NCBI RefSeq assembly: GCF_964019385.1
Contig: NC_088655.1
Span: 402,758-466,757 of the forward strand
Direction of reading: 5' to 3'
DNA length: 64,000 nucleotides
Source: Sycon ciliatum
Lineage: Eukaryota > Porifera > Calcarea > Leucosolenida > Sycettidae
The notes beneath the pieces are model-generated. The model was not told the DNA's origin and made no database searches. It saw nothing but the letters and a program-made list of their open reading frames with translations. Position 1 is the stretch's first letter. Each line of letters starts with the position of its first letter. Below, in pieces: positions 31,867 to 42,599 of this stretch. A program made the position numbers and the translations under genes.

Positions 31867-32696
31867 TTAAGGGGGCACATCACCCAAAAATTTCATATGG
31901 CATTCAATTGACCGTAACTTTGGTGTTTCTCAATGGATTTGAGTGAAATTTTGACCACACACTCCTGCCACTATGCTGGCCCTTAGGACATGATTTACAA
32001 GTTCTTGCGCCTCACTGACAGGCTTTCCAGGCCGGAAAAACTCAAATTTCCGGCATAGTGCCACGGTGTGCGAGCCACCCAGGAGCCAAACAAACGCATT
32101 TACAATTTTTTCACATTTTCGTGCTCATTCTGTTCGTGCGCGGGACTCAAACCTAGAACAAGTCCAGAAGCAGCCATGGGTGATGGGGTAGGGCCCCTCA
32201 ACGAGGCCCTGGAATCTGTCACAACGGAACGAGTGGGCGTTCTCCCACACACTCCCACAGACCCAAGTCAATTTTTGAATTTTTTTAGGTTTAGCACATG
32301 CTACGAGGTCGTACCTTTGATACAACATCCAGTGCTGGGACCTCCACAGCAAGCCATTTCCACAGCGCTGCACACCAAATCCAGGATACCCTCAGAAACC
32401 GGCAAAGACTACCACTCACGTTTCACTACTGCCTAGTACTGAATCCTACCTGACTTCTTGACACGACCGGCAAACTTGCCAAAGTCACTAAATCAGCGTC
32501 AACTACAATAATCAAGCCACATATCTGCACCCGTCACGAGGGTGCTGGCAAAAGTCCTGCTGCACGTGGCTCGCGCCCAATACGTGGCTCAAAAGCCTGA
32601 TTTTTTGGACTTGGAGCAAAATTCTGCACACTTTCACGTGTTTCCATGATACAAATTCGATTTTTCAGCGAATTTTTGGGTAGTCTGCCACCTTAA
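31867..32696. mobile_element. TTAA-type transposon, tandem unit 3, internally deleted
   Basis: Joined to unit 2 through TTAATTAA (31863-31870). It lacks the GC hairpin, and about 200 bp are deleted between CCATGATAC and AAATTCG, at 32649. The right end is intact and ends TTAA at 32693-32696. Confidence 0.7.
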
Positions 32697-32963
32697 TATG
32701 GCCACTTGCAACTTGCAAGTACTAAAAAAGCACAATTTTCCGAACTTTGAGGCTCCATAAGTACAACAAAGTGAATATATATCCCCGGGTACCAAAGCAT
32801 AATAATTATGAGGATTTTACGAGCATAATGCGAGAATCCTTGAAAGCATAATTCCATGATTTCGCGAGGATAATCCGCCGGAGCCTACAAAGCACACGAG
32901 AAGTCCATCCGACGGCCACTCGGCAAACCTGCAAGAGAGCACCACTCCCTGCTCAATACAGAG

Positions 32964-33094
32964 TGTAATAGTTCTTCATTGAGCGAAGGAAGAAGAGAGC
33001 CTTTATTACTCAATATACTGGTTATATATATGAGGGTAGGTGTGACACAAGGTGATAAGGTGTGAGTGGTGAAAGTAGGTGTAAAACTGTTACA
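32964..33094 (-). repeat. Gypsy 2 3' LTR (131 bp)
   Basis: Starts TGTAATAG and ends CTGTTACA, so the ends form a short inverted repeat. One base difference (GAGGGTAGG versus GAGAGTAGG) is obvious against the other LTR. On the minus strand the internal side carries GGGGAGGGGATGG, the polypurine tract (33095-33110). Confidence 0.9.
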
Positions 33095-33322
33095 CCATCC
33101 CCTCCCCAACGGAAAGTTCCGTGGCTTTAACCAATTGTTAATCACGGAACCCAAGAGCATGGAATACAGTAATAACATAATGGTGTAGCAATGCAGCAGG
33201 TGGCAAGGAGCAACAGAATACCCAATTGTCAGGACCGGAAGCCTGTGTAACCAAAAAAAACTCAATAATGTCAGGAACTGAACGCAAATAACCACAACAT
33301 GGAGGAGCTGCAGACCATGCTA

Positions 33323-36300
33323 TCACTTGCGTAGACTAGATAGATAGTTCCGCAGCTGGACAATGTTTTTACCTGACTCGTCAACCAAGTTACTAATGGG
33401 CTCCCATGTTGCCTCGCCAACGGGGTAACCCTTCCAAAGCACCAAGTACTGGCGCTCACCCCGGTCATCTCTGTGCTTCAGGATGGCCTCCACCATATAG
33501 CGGGTGTTTCCGTCCAGATCCATAAACGGAGGGGGCACTGGCTGGCGTCTGTTGGGAATGGTGTTCTGTTTGTAGTGTCGCAGGGCAGTGACGTTGAATA
33601 CAGGATGACAGCGGAAAACGGACGGCAGCTCCAATTCGTAGGCGTTCGAGCCCACCTCACGAACGACGCGGAACGGCCCAAACCATTTTGGTTGTAGCTT
33701 CCTCGATGGCTGTTGTCGGGCCTCCGGTGATATCAGAAAGTCTCTATAGACCAGGGCCAGGTCTCCCACCTTGAGACGGCTAGGACTCCTACCCCTGTCG
33801 GCATACAGGGCCTGGCGGGCTTGAGCCGCGACAATACTATCCTGCGCTTTCTTAAGCGCATCAGATCTGGCTTGGATCCAGTCTGGCCTAGTTCTCCGCG
33901 CTCCCGTTCCCAGAATGAAGTCTGCGGGCACCTTCGGGTTAAAACCATAATTCAAGAAAAGGGAGAATTACCAGTGGATGCTTGCTGGGAATTGTTGATG
34001 GCATACTCACATATGGGTAATAGTGCGGCCCAATTATCTTGCTTGTGGAAAACAAAACACATGAGAATATCGGCAATTAATCTGTTCATTCGCTCTGTCT
34101 GTCCATCTGTTTGAGGGTGATTAGCCGTGGAAAATGACAACTTAGTACCGAGCAAACGAAACACTTCCTGGAAGAACTGGGCCGTAAATCGTGGGTCACG
34201 GTCACACACTATAGAAGAGCTAAGACCGTGAAGACGAAAAACATGCTACAAATTGGCACTGCCTTCGGCATCTATGGTTGCCGTTGTGGGTACTAGGTGA
34301 ACACATTTTGTGAGTCTATCTACAAATGTGTAAATTGCATCATGACCTTCGGGTGACTTGGGTAAACCCATGATGAAGTCCATGGTAATATGGTCCCAGG
34401 GTTGCTCGAGCACAGGAAGTGACTGGAGAAGCCCAGACCTTAATTGCGCACCCTTAGCGCGCTGACAGACATCACACGATTTAACAAATTTCTTAACATC
34501 CAACCCCATGCGCGGCCAATAGAAGTGACGAGCGAGCTGGAAATACGTTCTGTCCCTGCCGGGATGACCTGCGGCAATGCAGTCATGGTGCTCCTGCAAG
34601 AGTTGTAGTCGAAGTGCGCATTTGGGAACGCATAACCTGTTACTAGGGGAAGATCGCAAGTAAAGGTGATGGGCGTCACCATCCCAGAGGTATGCCTGGT
34701 GAACGTTGTCACTCGGAGAACGACGCATCCTCTGGATGATAGGCCATAACTCTGCATCGTGTTGATATTATTATTATTATTATTATGAAATGACCCAAAG
34801 GCAATGTGCCTATCGAGGGGTTCATTTGATTGAAAGAACAGTAGATGTAGATGTATGTACAAAGAGAAGTAGGGATTGATGAGGAGAGAAATGGGGAAAA
34901 TCAACTGCAAGGTGGCGGAATTCCGTTGATTGCATAAGCATAGTCAGCTGTAAATTTCCTGAGGGCAGCTTTGAACTTATAGAGCGAGGCTTCCGATGTT
35001 AGACTGGGGGGTAAACAGTTCCATAGAATAGCAGTTCGGAACATGAAGAGAGACTTAGACAATGATTTAAATTTGGGAAGAATGATTTTATTTGGTCGTC
35101 GCTCACTATTCGTAATCTTGAAATGGAAATCAGCAAGGTAATCACGATGATGGAAAACATATCTGTGAAAAGTAGTGAGACTGATGATTTGACGACGATA
35201 GGCTAGTATATGCTTCTGCTACCGTCTTCGAGAACTGATTGTAGCGTATAGCAAGGCATCAGCAGCCGCATTGTCCCTTCCACGTTTATGATGGACCGTA
35301 AAGTCGAAATCCGCCAGTAACTCTACCCAACGGGCCTCCCTTTGGGTGAGGGTAGGTTTGGTTCTCAGGTGTACAACGGCCATGTTATCCGTGAACACAT
35401 CGAAATGCCCAAAGAGGTACACTCGCCAACACTTCAGGGTTTGGACTAGAGCGAGGGTTTCTCTTTCCCCGGCTGTGTAGTTGCACTCGGCGGAGGACAG
35501 TCTCCAGCTAGCATAAGCGACTGGATGCCAGAGATTTCCTGGTTCGCCTTGCTGCAGGAGCACCCCAGCAATGGCGAAATCGCTAGCGTCGGTTTCTACT
35601 CTGAATGGCTTTTTAACATCAGCAAGTCGCAATACGGGTGCACTCAGTAAGGCCTTCCGCAGCTTCTCAAATGCAGACTGATGTGCGCTGTTCCACTCAA
35701 AACGCGAGTGTTTCCCTGCGATTTCCTCCAAAGGTCTCGAAATCATGGAATAGTGATCAATGAACCGTCTGAAATAGTTCGCGAAACCCAAGAACTGTCT
35801 CACTTCCTTTATAGAGGACGGCGCAGGCCACTCCTTAACTGCAGCAATTTTGTTTGGGTCGGGAGAGATAGATAAACCACTCAGCTTGTGGCCTAGGAAG
35901 ATGACATCCCGCAACCCAAATTCACACTTTGAGGGTTTGCAGAATAACTTGTTGGCTCTCAAGGTTTCCAAAACAGTGCTGACATGCCTCAAATGCTCGC
36001 TCCATGTTTTACTGAAGATCAGGATATCATCAAGGAATACGACCACGAAATCACGTAAATATGGCTGCAGTATTGAATTCATCAAGGTCTGGAATGTGGC
36101 AGGCGCATTGGTTAGACCAAATCCCATTACCCGAAACTGGAAATGTCCAAAGGGGGTATTAATGGCCGTTTTGGGTACATCTTTTTCACTAATTCTGATT
36201 TGGTTGTATCCCGAACGGAGGTCTAATTTCGTGAAGTAGCGAGCCCCTTGGACGGTGTCGAACAGATCGTCAATGTTCGGAAGGCAGGCTTTGTTTTAAA

Positions 36301-37396
36301 TAGTGATCTTGTTTAGATCCCGCCAGTCACAAACGATTCGTAATGACCCATCGGCCTTCTTAACAAAGAACACCGGGGCTCCGTACGGGGACTTACTAGG
36401 CTCGATGAATCCTTTACCCAGGAGGGCTGTCAGCTGCTTGTGTAGTTCATCCATCTCGGGCTTGGATAGTCGGTACGCTGCCTTGGATGGTGGCGTTGAG
36501 TTGTGTTCGACCTCAATCTCGTGGTCCACCGACCTTTCTGGGGGAAGCTGTGAAGGGAAGTCATCGGGGGAACACGTCCGGGAATCTGTGCAGCAGCTCA
36601 TCGACGTCACGCTGCTTGTCCGGAGGTACTCCTTCCGAGGCTCATGTGACGAACTGTCGTCGGGGGAAGATAGCCAAGCCAGGTAACCCTCTGCGTCTTG
36701 CCGTAGCGCATGTCGCGCTTGTTTGCCAGAGATGAACATCAGCTCCGAGGTAACAGCAGCGTCGCCTGTGGGTTCACCCGCGATTAGGGATTCGGCACCC
36801 AGTTTGACCTCGTTGGTGCGGTAGTTGATAGCTGGGTTATTCCGGGTCAGCCAGGGTTTTCCCAGGATCACATCATGTCGATCAAGGGGAAAGACCGTCA
36901 GGCGCTGGTCATCGCCATAGCCTCCTGCGGCCAAGCGAGCGTCGGTGGTCTCTAGCGGCCGCGAATTGGTTGATCCGTCCGCCAAGGCCACCTTTAGAAC
37001 CTCCTCCACGATCTTCGTTTTCATCTTTTGTTTCCTTGCGAATCGTTCCGAGATAAAATCGTGTGTTGACCCGCAGTCGATTAACATTGTCGCTCGGTGG
37101 CCGTTCACCTTTCCGTTCACAACAAGGAGATCGTGGTCCCGCGCGTGCGAATCCAGGGCAATGTTGCTGACGTAGCTCCGCACGCACTGTGGGCCTTGAG
37201 ACTCCAGGGTGTCGTCGCCATCATCAGCCTCCGCGTCGTCTGTCTCCAGGCAACTAAACCTGTTGGCGACTGGCACGGTGACCTTGGGTGCTCTCTCACA
37301 CGCCAGTAATCGCACCCCTCTTTTTACTGGCGTCCAGCGTTTGGGTTCGAGTCGCATTGACGTGCCAGATGACCAGGTCGGTGCCATATGTAGCAT
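33323..37396 (-). pseudogene. Gypsy 2 pol: protease, RT, RNase H, integrase, chromodomain
   Basis: Reading right to left: a protease-like MLIDCGSTHDFIS (DCG where D-T/S-G is usual), RT (FVKKADGSLRIVCDWRDLNK, LDLRSGYNQIRI, FLDDILIFS), RNase H (ETDASDFAIAGVLLQQ, FTDNMAVVHL), the integrase zinc region (HHDCIAAGHPGRDRT...CDVCQRAKG), the DDE core (MDFIMGLPKS, CDRDPRFTAQF, NHPQTDGQTERMNR) and a chromodomain (YLVLWKGYPVGEATWEP). Breaks: TAA at 36296-36298, a CR1 insertion between RNase H and integrase, TAG at 34246-34248, and a one-base frameshift near 33957. The chromodomain places it with chromoviruses, which use it to target chromatin (family knowledge). Confidence 0.9.
34766..35221 (-). mobile_element. 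CR1-like 3' fragment inserted in Gypsy 2 pol
   Basis: The minus strand encodes ILWNCLPPSLTSEASLYKFK and the end of a CR1-type ORF2. It is followed by a UTR with the hairpin-like TAGGCACATTGCCTTTGGG and an (AAT)n tail at 34787-34766. The piece separates the Gypsy RNase H (ending about 35222) from the integrase (starting about 34765). Confidence 0.75.
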
Positions 37397-38045
37397 TGTC
37401 GTTCCGTTTCCTCGCGATTGGCACGGGGACCAGGAACCGACAGTGGACGACGTACCAGGTTCCCCTGCTGCTGTCGTACCGTACTGAAGGGCATCACTTG
37501 CGATACGGCGAGCGCTGCTTCTGTCGCCTTCTGCAGGGTTGTAGGATGCTCCTTCATGACTTCACGCCTGAGCTCCGGGGCCAGGCCCCTGACAAATAGT
37601 ACTGCGCGAGAGTGGCCATCCAGGTCAGTGATTAAAAAACTGAGCCGCGAGAACTCTGCGATGTAGTCTCCTAAGGCGCCGCGCTGGGAGAGGGAGAACA
37701 AACTCCACCGAGCTCTCTCTTGGTCGTACTTCACACCGTAAGCCGCCTCTAATGCCTTCTTCAAGGACGACCAGTCTGGGTATGCAGCGCCGGCTTCCAG
37801 GGAAGTCATCAACCACAGACGCGGATTTCCAGCGATATAACTGGCTGCAAACTCAGCTTCACGTTTAGGATCCGCGAAGCGCCACGAAGCCAAGGCCAAC
37901 TCGACGGCAAATGCCCATTTCCGAAACGTGGTGGGATCTCCGGTGAACACGGGCGGCTCCTTGACGTGTGGGCGATCACGCGGTGCAGGCTGGGAAGCTG
38001 AAGCACGAGACTCAGGAACATACTGGGGTGAGGACTGAGTAGAGG
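37324..38045 (-). CDS. Gypsy 2 gag
   Basis: The capsid-like frame contains VFTGDPTTFRKWAFAVELAL, PDWSSLKKALEAAYG and LGDYIAEFSRLSFLI, the usual Gypsy gag (retrotrans_gag) pattern. A zinc knuckle follows, but it reads CYIWHRPGHLARQC: the second Cys is Trp, so zinc binding is probably lost in this copy. The frame is open to about 38045, where a TGA lies. No ATG precedes the capsid in this frame. A separate short frame from ATG 38150 encodes a hydrophobic stretch and ends near 38020, so a frameshift near the start is possible. The gag end overlaps the pol frame by 73 bp. Confidence 0.75.
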
Positions 38046-38151
38046 GTCAGAACTTCCTTCCGGAGACGGTTGACGATCCAGATGCTGACGACGATAGAGC
38101 TGCTAGCCGAGGCCAGAACTAGGCCCACGAACGACCACAGGGGATGGAGAT

Positions 38152-38169
38152 CCATCCTCTTGCTACCAA
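38152..38169 (-). other. Gypsy 2 primer-binding site matching initiator tRNA-Met
   Basis: One base inside the 5' LTR the minus strand reads TGGTAGCAAGAGGATGG. The 3' end of animal initiator tRNA-Met is CCATCCTCTGCTACCA, whose complement is TGGTAGCAGAGGATGG, so the site matches with one inserted A. Confidence 0.75.
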
Positions 38170-38170
38170 T

Positions 38171-38300
38171 GTAATAGTTCTTCATTGAGCGAAGGAAGAA
38201 GAGAGCCTTTATTACTCAATATACTGGTTATATATATGAGAGTAGGTGTGACACAAGGTGATAAGGTGTGAGTGGTGAAAGTAGGTGTAAAACTGTTACA
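38171..38300 (-). repeat. Gypsy 2 5' LTR (130 bp)
   Basis: TGTAATAG...CTGTTACA, nearly identical to 32964-33094. It is unusually short for a Gypsy LTR. Confidence 0.9.
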
Positions 38301-38305
38301 CAGAG

Positions 38306-39150
38306 TGTTTCGGGGAATTCGCCTCTCATCGCTTGAACTTGAGTAGGTTGAGGACGATTGTGCCTGAAGAGCACCACTTATACTAGTGCTCTCCAGTCAC
38401 AAACATCACAAGAGATACAAACTTCCAGAGACGCTGCGTTTCCAGCGCGACAAACACCTGGTGAACATCAGATAGCAGGGTGAGTCAGTGTCGGTCATGT
38501 AGGTGCTGAACTAGCGCTGAGGATCGTTGGTCATTCACAACGTAAGTCGTTGTTGCCTGACATATACATAATACATGTACACAGCCGGGTTTGCAGACAT
38601 CCGGTTTGAGAGGTTCATTGGGTATGACGTCACTGCCTGCAGTGCCTGCCTATCATCATGACCTGGTCAGTGAATGTTCGCCTGAGACAGTGTTCTAACC
38701 ATTGTCAGTCGTCCTCCTTGTCATCGTTGTTCTCGTTGTTGCTCTTTTCCGTTATCTCTGCTCATGGCATGCTGTATCCTATGATAATTATCACGTGACT
38801 TCTCCTACTGCTGCTGCTGCTGGTCCTAGAATAGCGTAGCACGCTCGTGATTGGCATGCACACTGTAAGCAAGATCAAGAGCCTTGTCAAAGTGTTGGCA
38901 AAGAGAGGAGAGCTGCAATGTCGTATTCATAACATACTATAGATTGGTAACAGTAGCAACTAGGCTTCAAGCAAGCAACACTCGGCCCCGGGCTTGGCAA
39001 AGTGGCCCCAGAGAGACTGGTGAGCTGGACTGCACGGTGTAAGATACTCTTGAGTCTTGACTGTCAGACAAGAGCAAGCAATTAGCAAGCAAGAGCAAGA
39101 TACTTGGTTAAAGTATGGAATCAAGCAAGAGTACGAGTGTGAGATCGCCT
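38306..39150. other. Intergenic, no gene seen
   Basis: No frame is convincing. AGCAAG-type words recur at 38955-39125. Confidence 0.5.
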
Positions 39151-39153
39151 AAA

Positions 39154-39190
39154 ATCACAGCCCGCCGCGCGAAGCGCGAAGGGCTGTGAT
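39154..39190. repeat. Nested hairpin with GAA loop
   Basis: The outer arms ATCACAGCCC (39154-39163) and GGGCTGTGAT (39181-39190) enclose an inner CGCGC GAA GCGCG hairpin (39166-39178). The core is GCGAAGC, as in the hairpins at 30461 and 31513. Confidence 0.75.
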
Positions 39191-39646
39191 GTAGGCTGAT
39201 CGAACACGACTACGAGTGTTTTGATTGCATTTTCTGACATGCACCCACGCTTGAAACTCATATCGGACTTGTAAATAGATGTAGGTATGATTCTGCAGCT
39301 GCCTGCTTGAGTTCTGAGGTTGCCCGGGCTGTGCCACGCAGTCTGTATGGGTGACCCTGGCCACAGGCACATGATGTGTCACTGCACTATCTGTAGATCT
39401 ACCGCACAAATACACATAAACACGGTCCATGTGCCTTTTTGCCAGCTGTTCCACACAATGTCAATGAATGTGACTGTGCCGCGTGTGCCTGTGTGACTGC
39501 ACCGCACAGTCGCAGTACAACTGATAGGTTATGCACTCTTCCCGTATGTCACGTGATTGTCGCCTTGGAGTTGACCAATGACAGATCAAACAGCGCGGGC
39601 TGGAAAGCTCGGTCCTGCCTGCTCAAAGGTGATGGAAGTGGATCCA

Positions 39647-39715
39647 CTGCCCATCGTCAAGTGACGACGGGCAGGAACGGATTCCACTGCCCGTCGTCAC
39701 TTGACGACGGGCAGT
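39647..39715. repeat. Two tandem hairpins of a CTGCCCGTCGTCA arm
   Basis: The first hairpin (39647-39674) has one mismatch. The second (39686-39715) has perfect 14-bp arms starting ACTGCCCGTCGTCA, with a 2-base gap. They are 11 bp apart and clearly related. They lie in otherwise unique DNA. Confidence 0.8.
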
Positions 39716-40275
39716 AGCCACTGGACTGACTGTCTACTTCATGGTCTTTCATTGGTTACTAAAAAAAGAACTACAAAAGTCTAAAGCCGAAGAGCGACTG
39801 TTTGCAACCACAACTGTCATCATGGCGCTCCAACATTTCATCTGGAACTGGGAGAAAAGAAGCCCCTTTGTTGAACGATATACGGCGATGTGAATGAGCT
39901 CCTCCGAAAAGTTGAGGAAGAGACTGAAACTTTTATTGTGGAGTCGCTCGCGAAGGAGATCTTGGACGAGCCGGATGAGCCTCAACCAAAGCGCGCAACC
40001 TGCAGGACCCGCGCAATTTGCCGAGGTTTCTGATCAAGAAGTGGGAAAAATCCGTAGGAACAGAACAGCCAGAATGCCCGATGCCAAGTCGACAATGTCA
40101 ATGGCACCACGAGAAAAAAAGCACTACGACGTAGTATGGACTACTACAAAAACAGTACCAGAAAAAAATCACAAAACACAATGCAGGTGTGTCTGTCATG
40201 ATCTCTTTATTTGGCTTGGGTGCACACGGGAAACACGTTCCAGTCACTAATACTCGGCCTGTACGGCAGTAGATC
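39716..40275 (+). other. Possible small exon, unrecognised
   Basis: From about 39891 a frame reads DVNELLRKVEEETETFIVES and on to ICRGF* (about 40032). The acidic, helical look could be the start of a gene or transposon protein. A competing frame (39894-40250) is basic and looks like its shadow. I do not recognise either. Confidence 0.25.
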
Positions 40276-40526
40276 TACCGCTGTTCATCCAGCCTAGCCC
40301 TTGCCGCGCGGGCTGGATTCCGCGGTACTGCCCTCGAACTCGTGCAGGAACCTGTACTTGCATGCTGCTGCCGGAGTACGGATCTCCGCTTCCTGCGTGG
40401 GGCTGACAATGTTGTTGCTGACGCTCTGTCTCGGCGCCACTGTTGATGCAGTAACCGCGCCGCCGGCCGCTGTAGACTTTCAGGCTCTGGCAGCCGCCCA
40501 GCAGTCTGATCCCGAGCTATTATTTT
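40276..40526 (+). pseudogene. Gypsy 3, left piece: end of RNase H and linker
   Basis: DNVVADALSR (about 40407) is the RNase H end of Ty3/Gypsy pol. After a frame change, VDFQALAAAQQSDPEL follows, the linker found before the integrase in Mag-like Gypsy elements. The frame is then cut by CR1 element 2. The integrase continues at about 48960. Confidence 0.65.
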
Positions 40527-40533
40527 TAGTACG

Positions 40534-42552
40534 ATGGAGACGGTTGGCAGTTTTGGAGCTCCTGCTCCGGCCTCCTTTTCTTTTAGGATTGAGAAGGACC
40601 GGTCTGCAGACCACTTGTTTTACGCCAAGGCGCTCAAGCAGAGTAAGGTAGATATAAGTCAGGTCTGCCAGGTGGACCTTCAGGGCAAGCCTGGACATTG
40701 CGTAGTAACTGTGAAGAGTTCTGCTGAGCGGGAAAAGATACTGGACGCAGGAATCCGGATTTCCGGTAAGCAGGTGCTCTGCGAGATTTCCGGGGTGGAC
40801 TTAACCCATCTGCATGTGTTTGGGTGCCCTGTCGGGCTTCAAAACAGTAAATTGTGTGCTGCGCTGGGCCAATTCGGCCGAATTGTTGGGTCGCCTCAAC
40901 AGAAAAAAGTATTGTTTGAGGGATTAGAAATCAGTACTGGCACCCGTGTTCTCAGCCTGGTCCTCCGATCACCAGTTCCATCTACGGTTACCGTAGGTCA
41001 GTTGAAACTGCGAGTATGGCACCGTGGCCAACAGCAAACATGTTGGCGCTGCAACAACAGTGGCCACGAGGCTAAAGCATGTCCCAACCGTGGGGCACAT
41101 GCACAGTCTACAGCTTCCCGGCCTCCACAAACGCAGCACCGCAACACAACCGGTACGAGTACAAACCCTCCCAGCGTCAGTACAGCCACTAATACGGGTA
41201 CGGTGACTACCCAGCCCGCAGAAGCCGCTGTAGAGCCAGCTGTCGTCAGTGTGGAGACAGGTGCAGCTAGCAACACAGGGCTGAACACTGCCTCAGTCAA
41301 CAGCTATCGCCAGGCACTTTTAGGGCGCGCTCACACTGCGACCAAAACCAGCGTCCATGCGGCCATGCGGCCAAGTTGCATGGCAACGGCATGAACTTGA
41401 CCAAAACGTCGCGGCCACGTTTCAAATCGTGACCGCGACCTCCGGAGGGGAGTGCCACGACTTGGCGGCAACATGATCGTAGACGTGAAGCGTATTTGTG
41501 TACAACCTGGCCTGAAGTATGTTCAATTTCTCAAATTCCGGTGTGTTGATTCATGAAAATCGGCGGTTGTCGATGTCACGTCGACATTTGCACATTTTTA
41601 AAATTTTGTAGTTGTGGCCCTGCACGCACGCACCGCCATTCTTTGCCCTTTTTGGACGATGTCGATTTTGTTTTTGTTTTTGTAGTTGCTTCCTTGTGAT
41701 CGGGTCAGTGACCAATTTCTACAGTGTACTCGTTCAATACGATGGCAGCTTGGTCTGGCTTTTCGGTTTCGGAAATCATCTTTCTCTACTTTTCTGCGAT
41801 GATGGAATGCCATGCCTCAAGACATTTCAGTTACATATCATCGGAAAATACAGTTCTCATCTCGGCAACAGACGAAAGAAACCACTACCGGAATTTCCAC
41901 TGCACTGGCACTTGCTCTGACCACGAGGTCAGGAAAGCGAAAGCGAAAGCGCTTGGATGTCAGCGGCATGGCAGACCCTCAAGAGTCCAAACCTACATGA
42001 TTGTATGAATTATTTTCGTCGACTTCAAGAATACGAGCCACGAGGCACTTCCTCCAACATGCGCATATGCAACATGCGAAAAATTACATCCAAAACGGGC
42101 CACAACTTTTAACGCACGAACTCTTTTGGATACGAACTGCAATTCGTAAAGTTTGTGTGACAACTTCACGTCTACGCGTGTACGAGGCCTAGTGTGAGCA
42201 CGACTCCCAGCGTTTTTCTGACGCATGGACGCGTGCTCATGGTCGCAGTGTGAGCGCGCCCTAAGCCAATGGGACCAGCACTGGCACCACTGATACCAGT
42301 AACCATGTGCCGGCTTTCAGCCAATCTGGAGACAAAGAAAAGAGCAGCGGGACAACCCCCTCTCCTGATGACGATGGCTTCAGACTTGCAGCAGGCAAAC
42401 ACACCTTCTCCGCCACTGTCCTTTCGGGGCGCACTGAGCCACCTGCCTCTGCCTTGAACGACCCGCAAATTGCGTGGGCTCAGGAGTGTTCAAACCGTGA
42501 GCGCAAGAAGCTAGCTGAGAGAGTTGAAGCTGCCCGCAGAGGAAGCCACTAG
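40534..42552 (+). pseudogene. CR1-like element 2 ORF1, interrupted by a DNA transposon
   Basis: Codons 40534-41322 and about 42265-42552 join into one ORF1 protein that is almost identical to ORF1 of element A, including the CCHC knuckle CWRCNNSGHEAKAC and the C-terminal LAERVEAARRGSH. Only a few residues and a short HSLQ/QST-type indel differ. Its ORF2 partner is far more diverged. Confidence 0.88.
41323..42261. mobile_element. Harbinger-like non-autonomous DNA transposon (939 bp)
   Basis: Perfect 21-bp terminal inverted repeats begin GGGCGCGCTCACACTGCGAC at the left and mirror at 42241-42261. Weaker similarity extends to about 40 bp. TTA (left) and TAA (right) flank it. The uninterrupted sister ORF1 reads CTTTTAGCCAAT there, so the target was T(T/A)A as for PIF/Harbinger. 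Short frames inside (for example 41724-42008) resemble nothing I know. Confidence 0.75.
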
Positions 42553-42599
42553 CGCAATGAAGGTAATTACGGTCCGTCAGTGTTAACTATGAGTAGTAT

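Larger units (their letters stand above)
32964..38300 (-). mobile_element. Ty3/Gypsy element 2 (chromovirus), both LTRs present
   Basis: Two 130-131 bp LTRs (32964-33094 and 38171-38300) bound 5.1 kb that encodes gag, protease, RT, RNase H, integrase and a C-terminal chromodomain on the minus strand. The five bases CAGAG lie immediately outside both LTRs (32959-32963 and 38301-38305), a clean target duplication. Two stops, a frameshift and a CR1 insertion disable pol. LTR identity is very high, so the insertion is recent. Confidence 0.92.

Noticed and set aside
29773-32696. CRISPR-like array
   Set aside because: Three long near-identical units with TIR-like ends are a tandem transposon, not short repeats with unique spacers. 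No cas genes are present.
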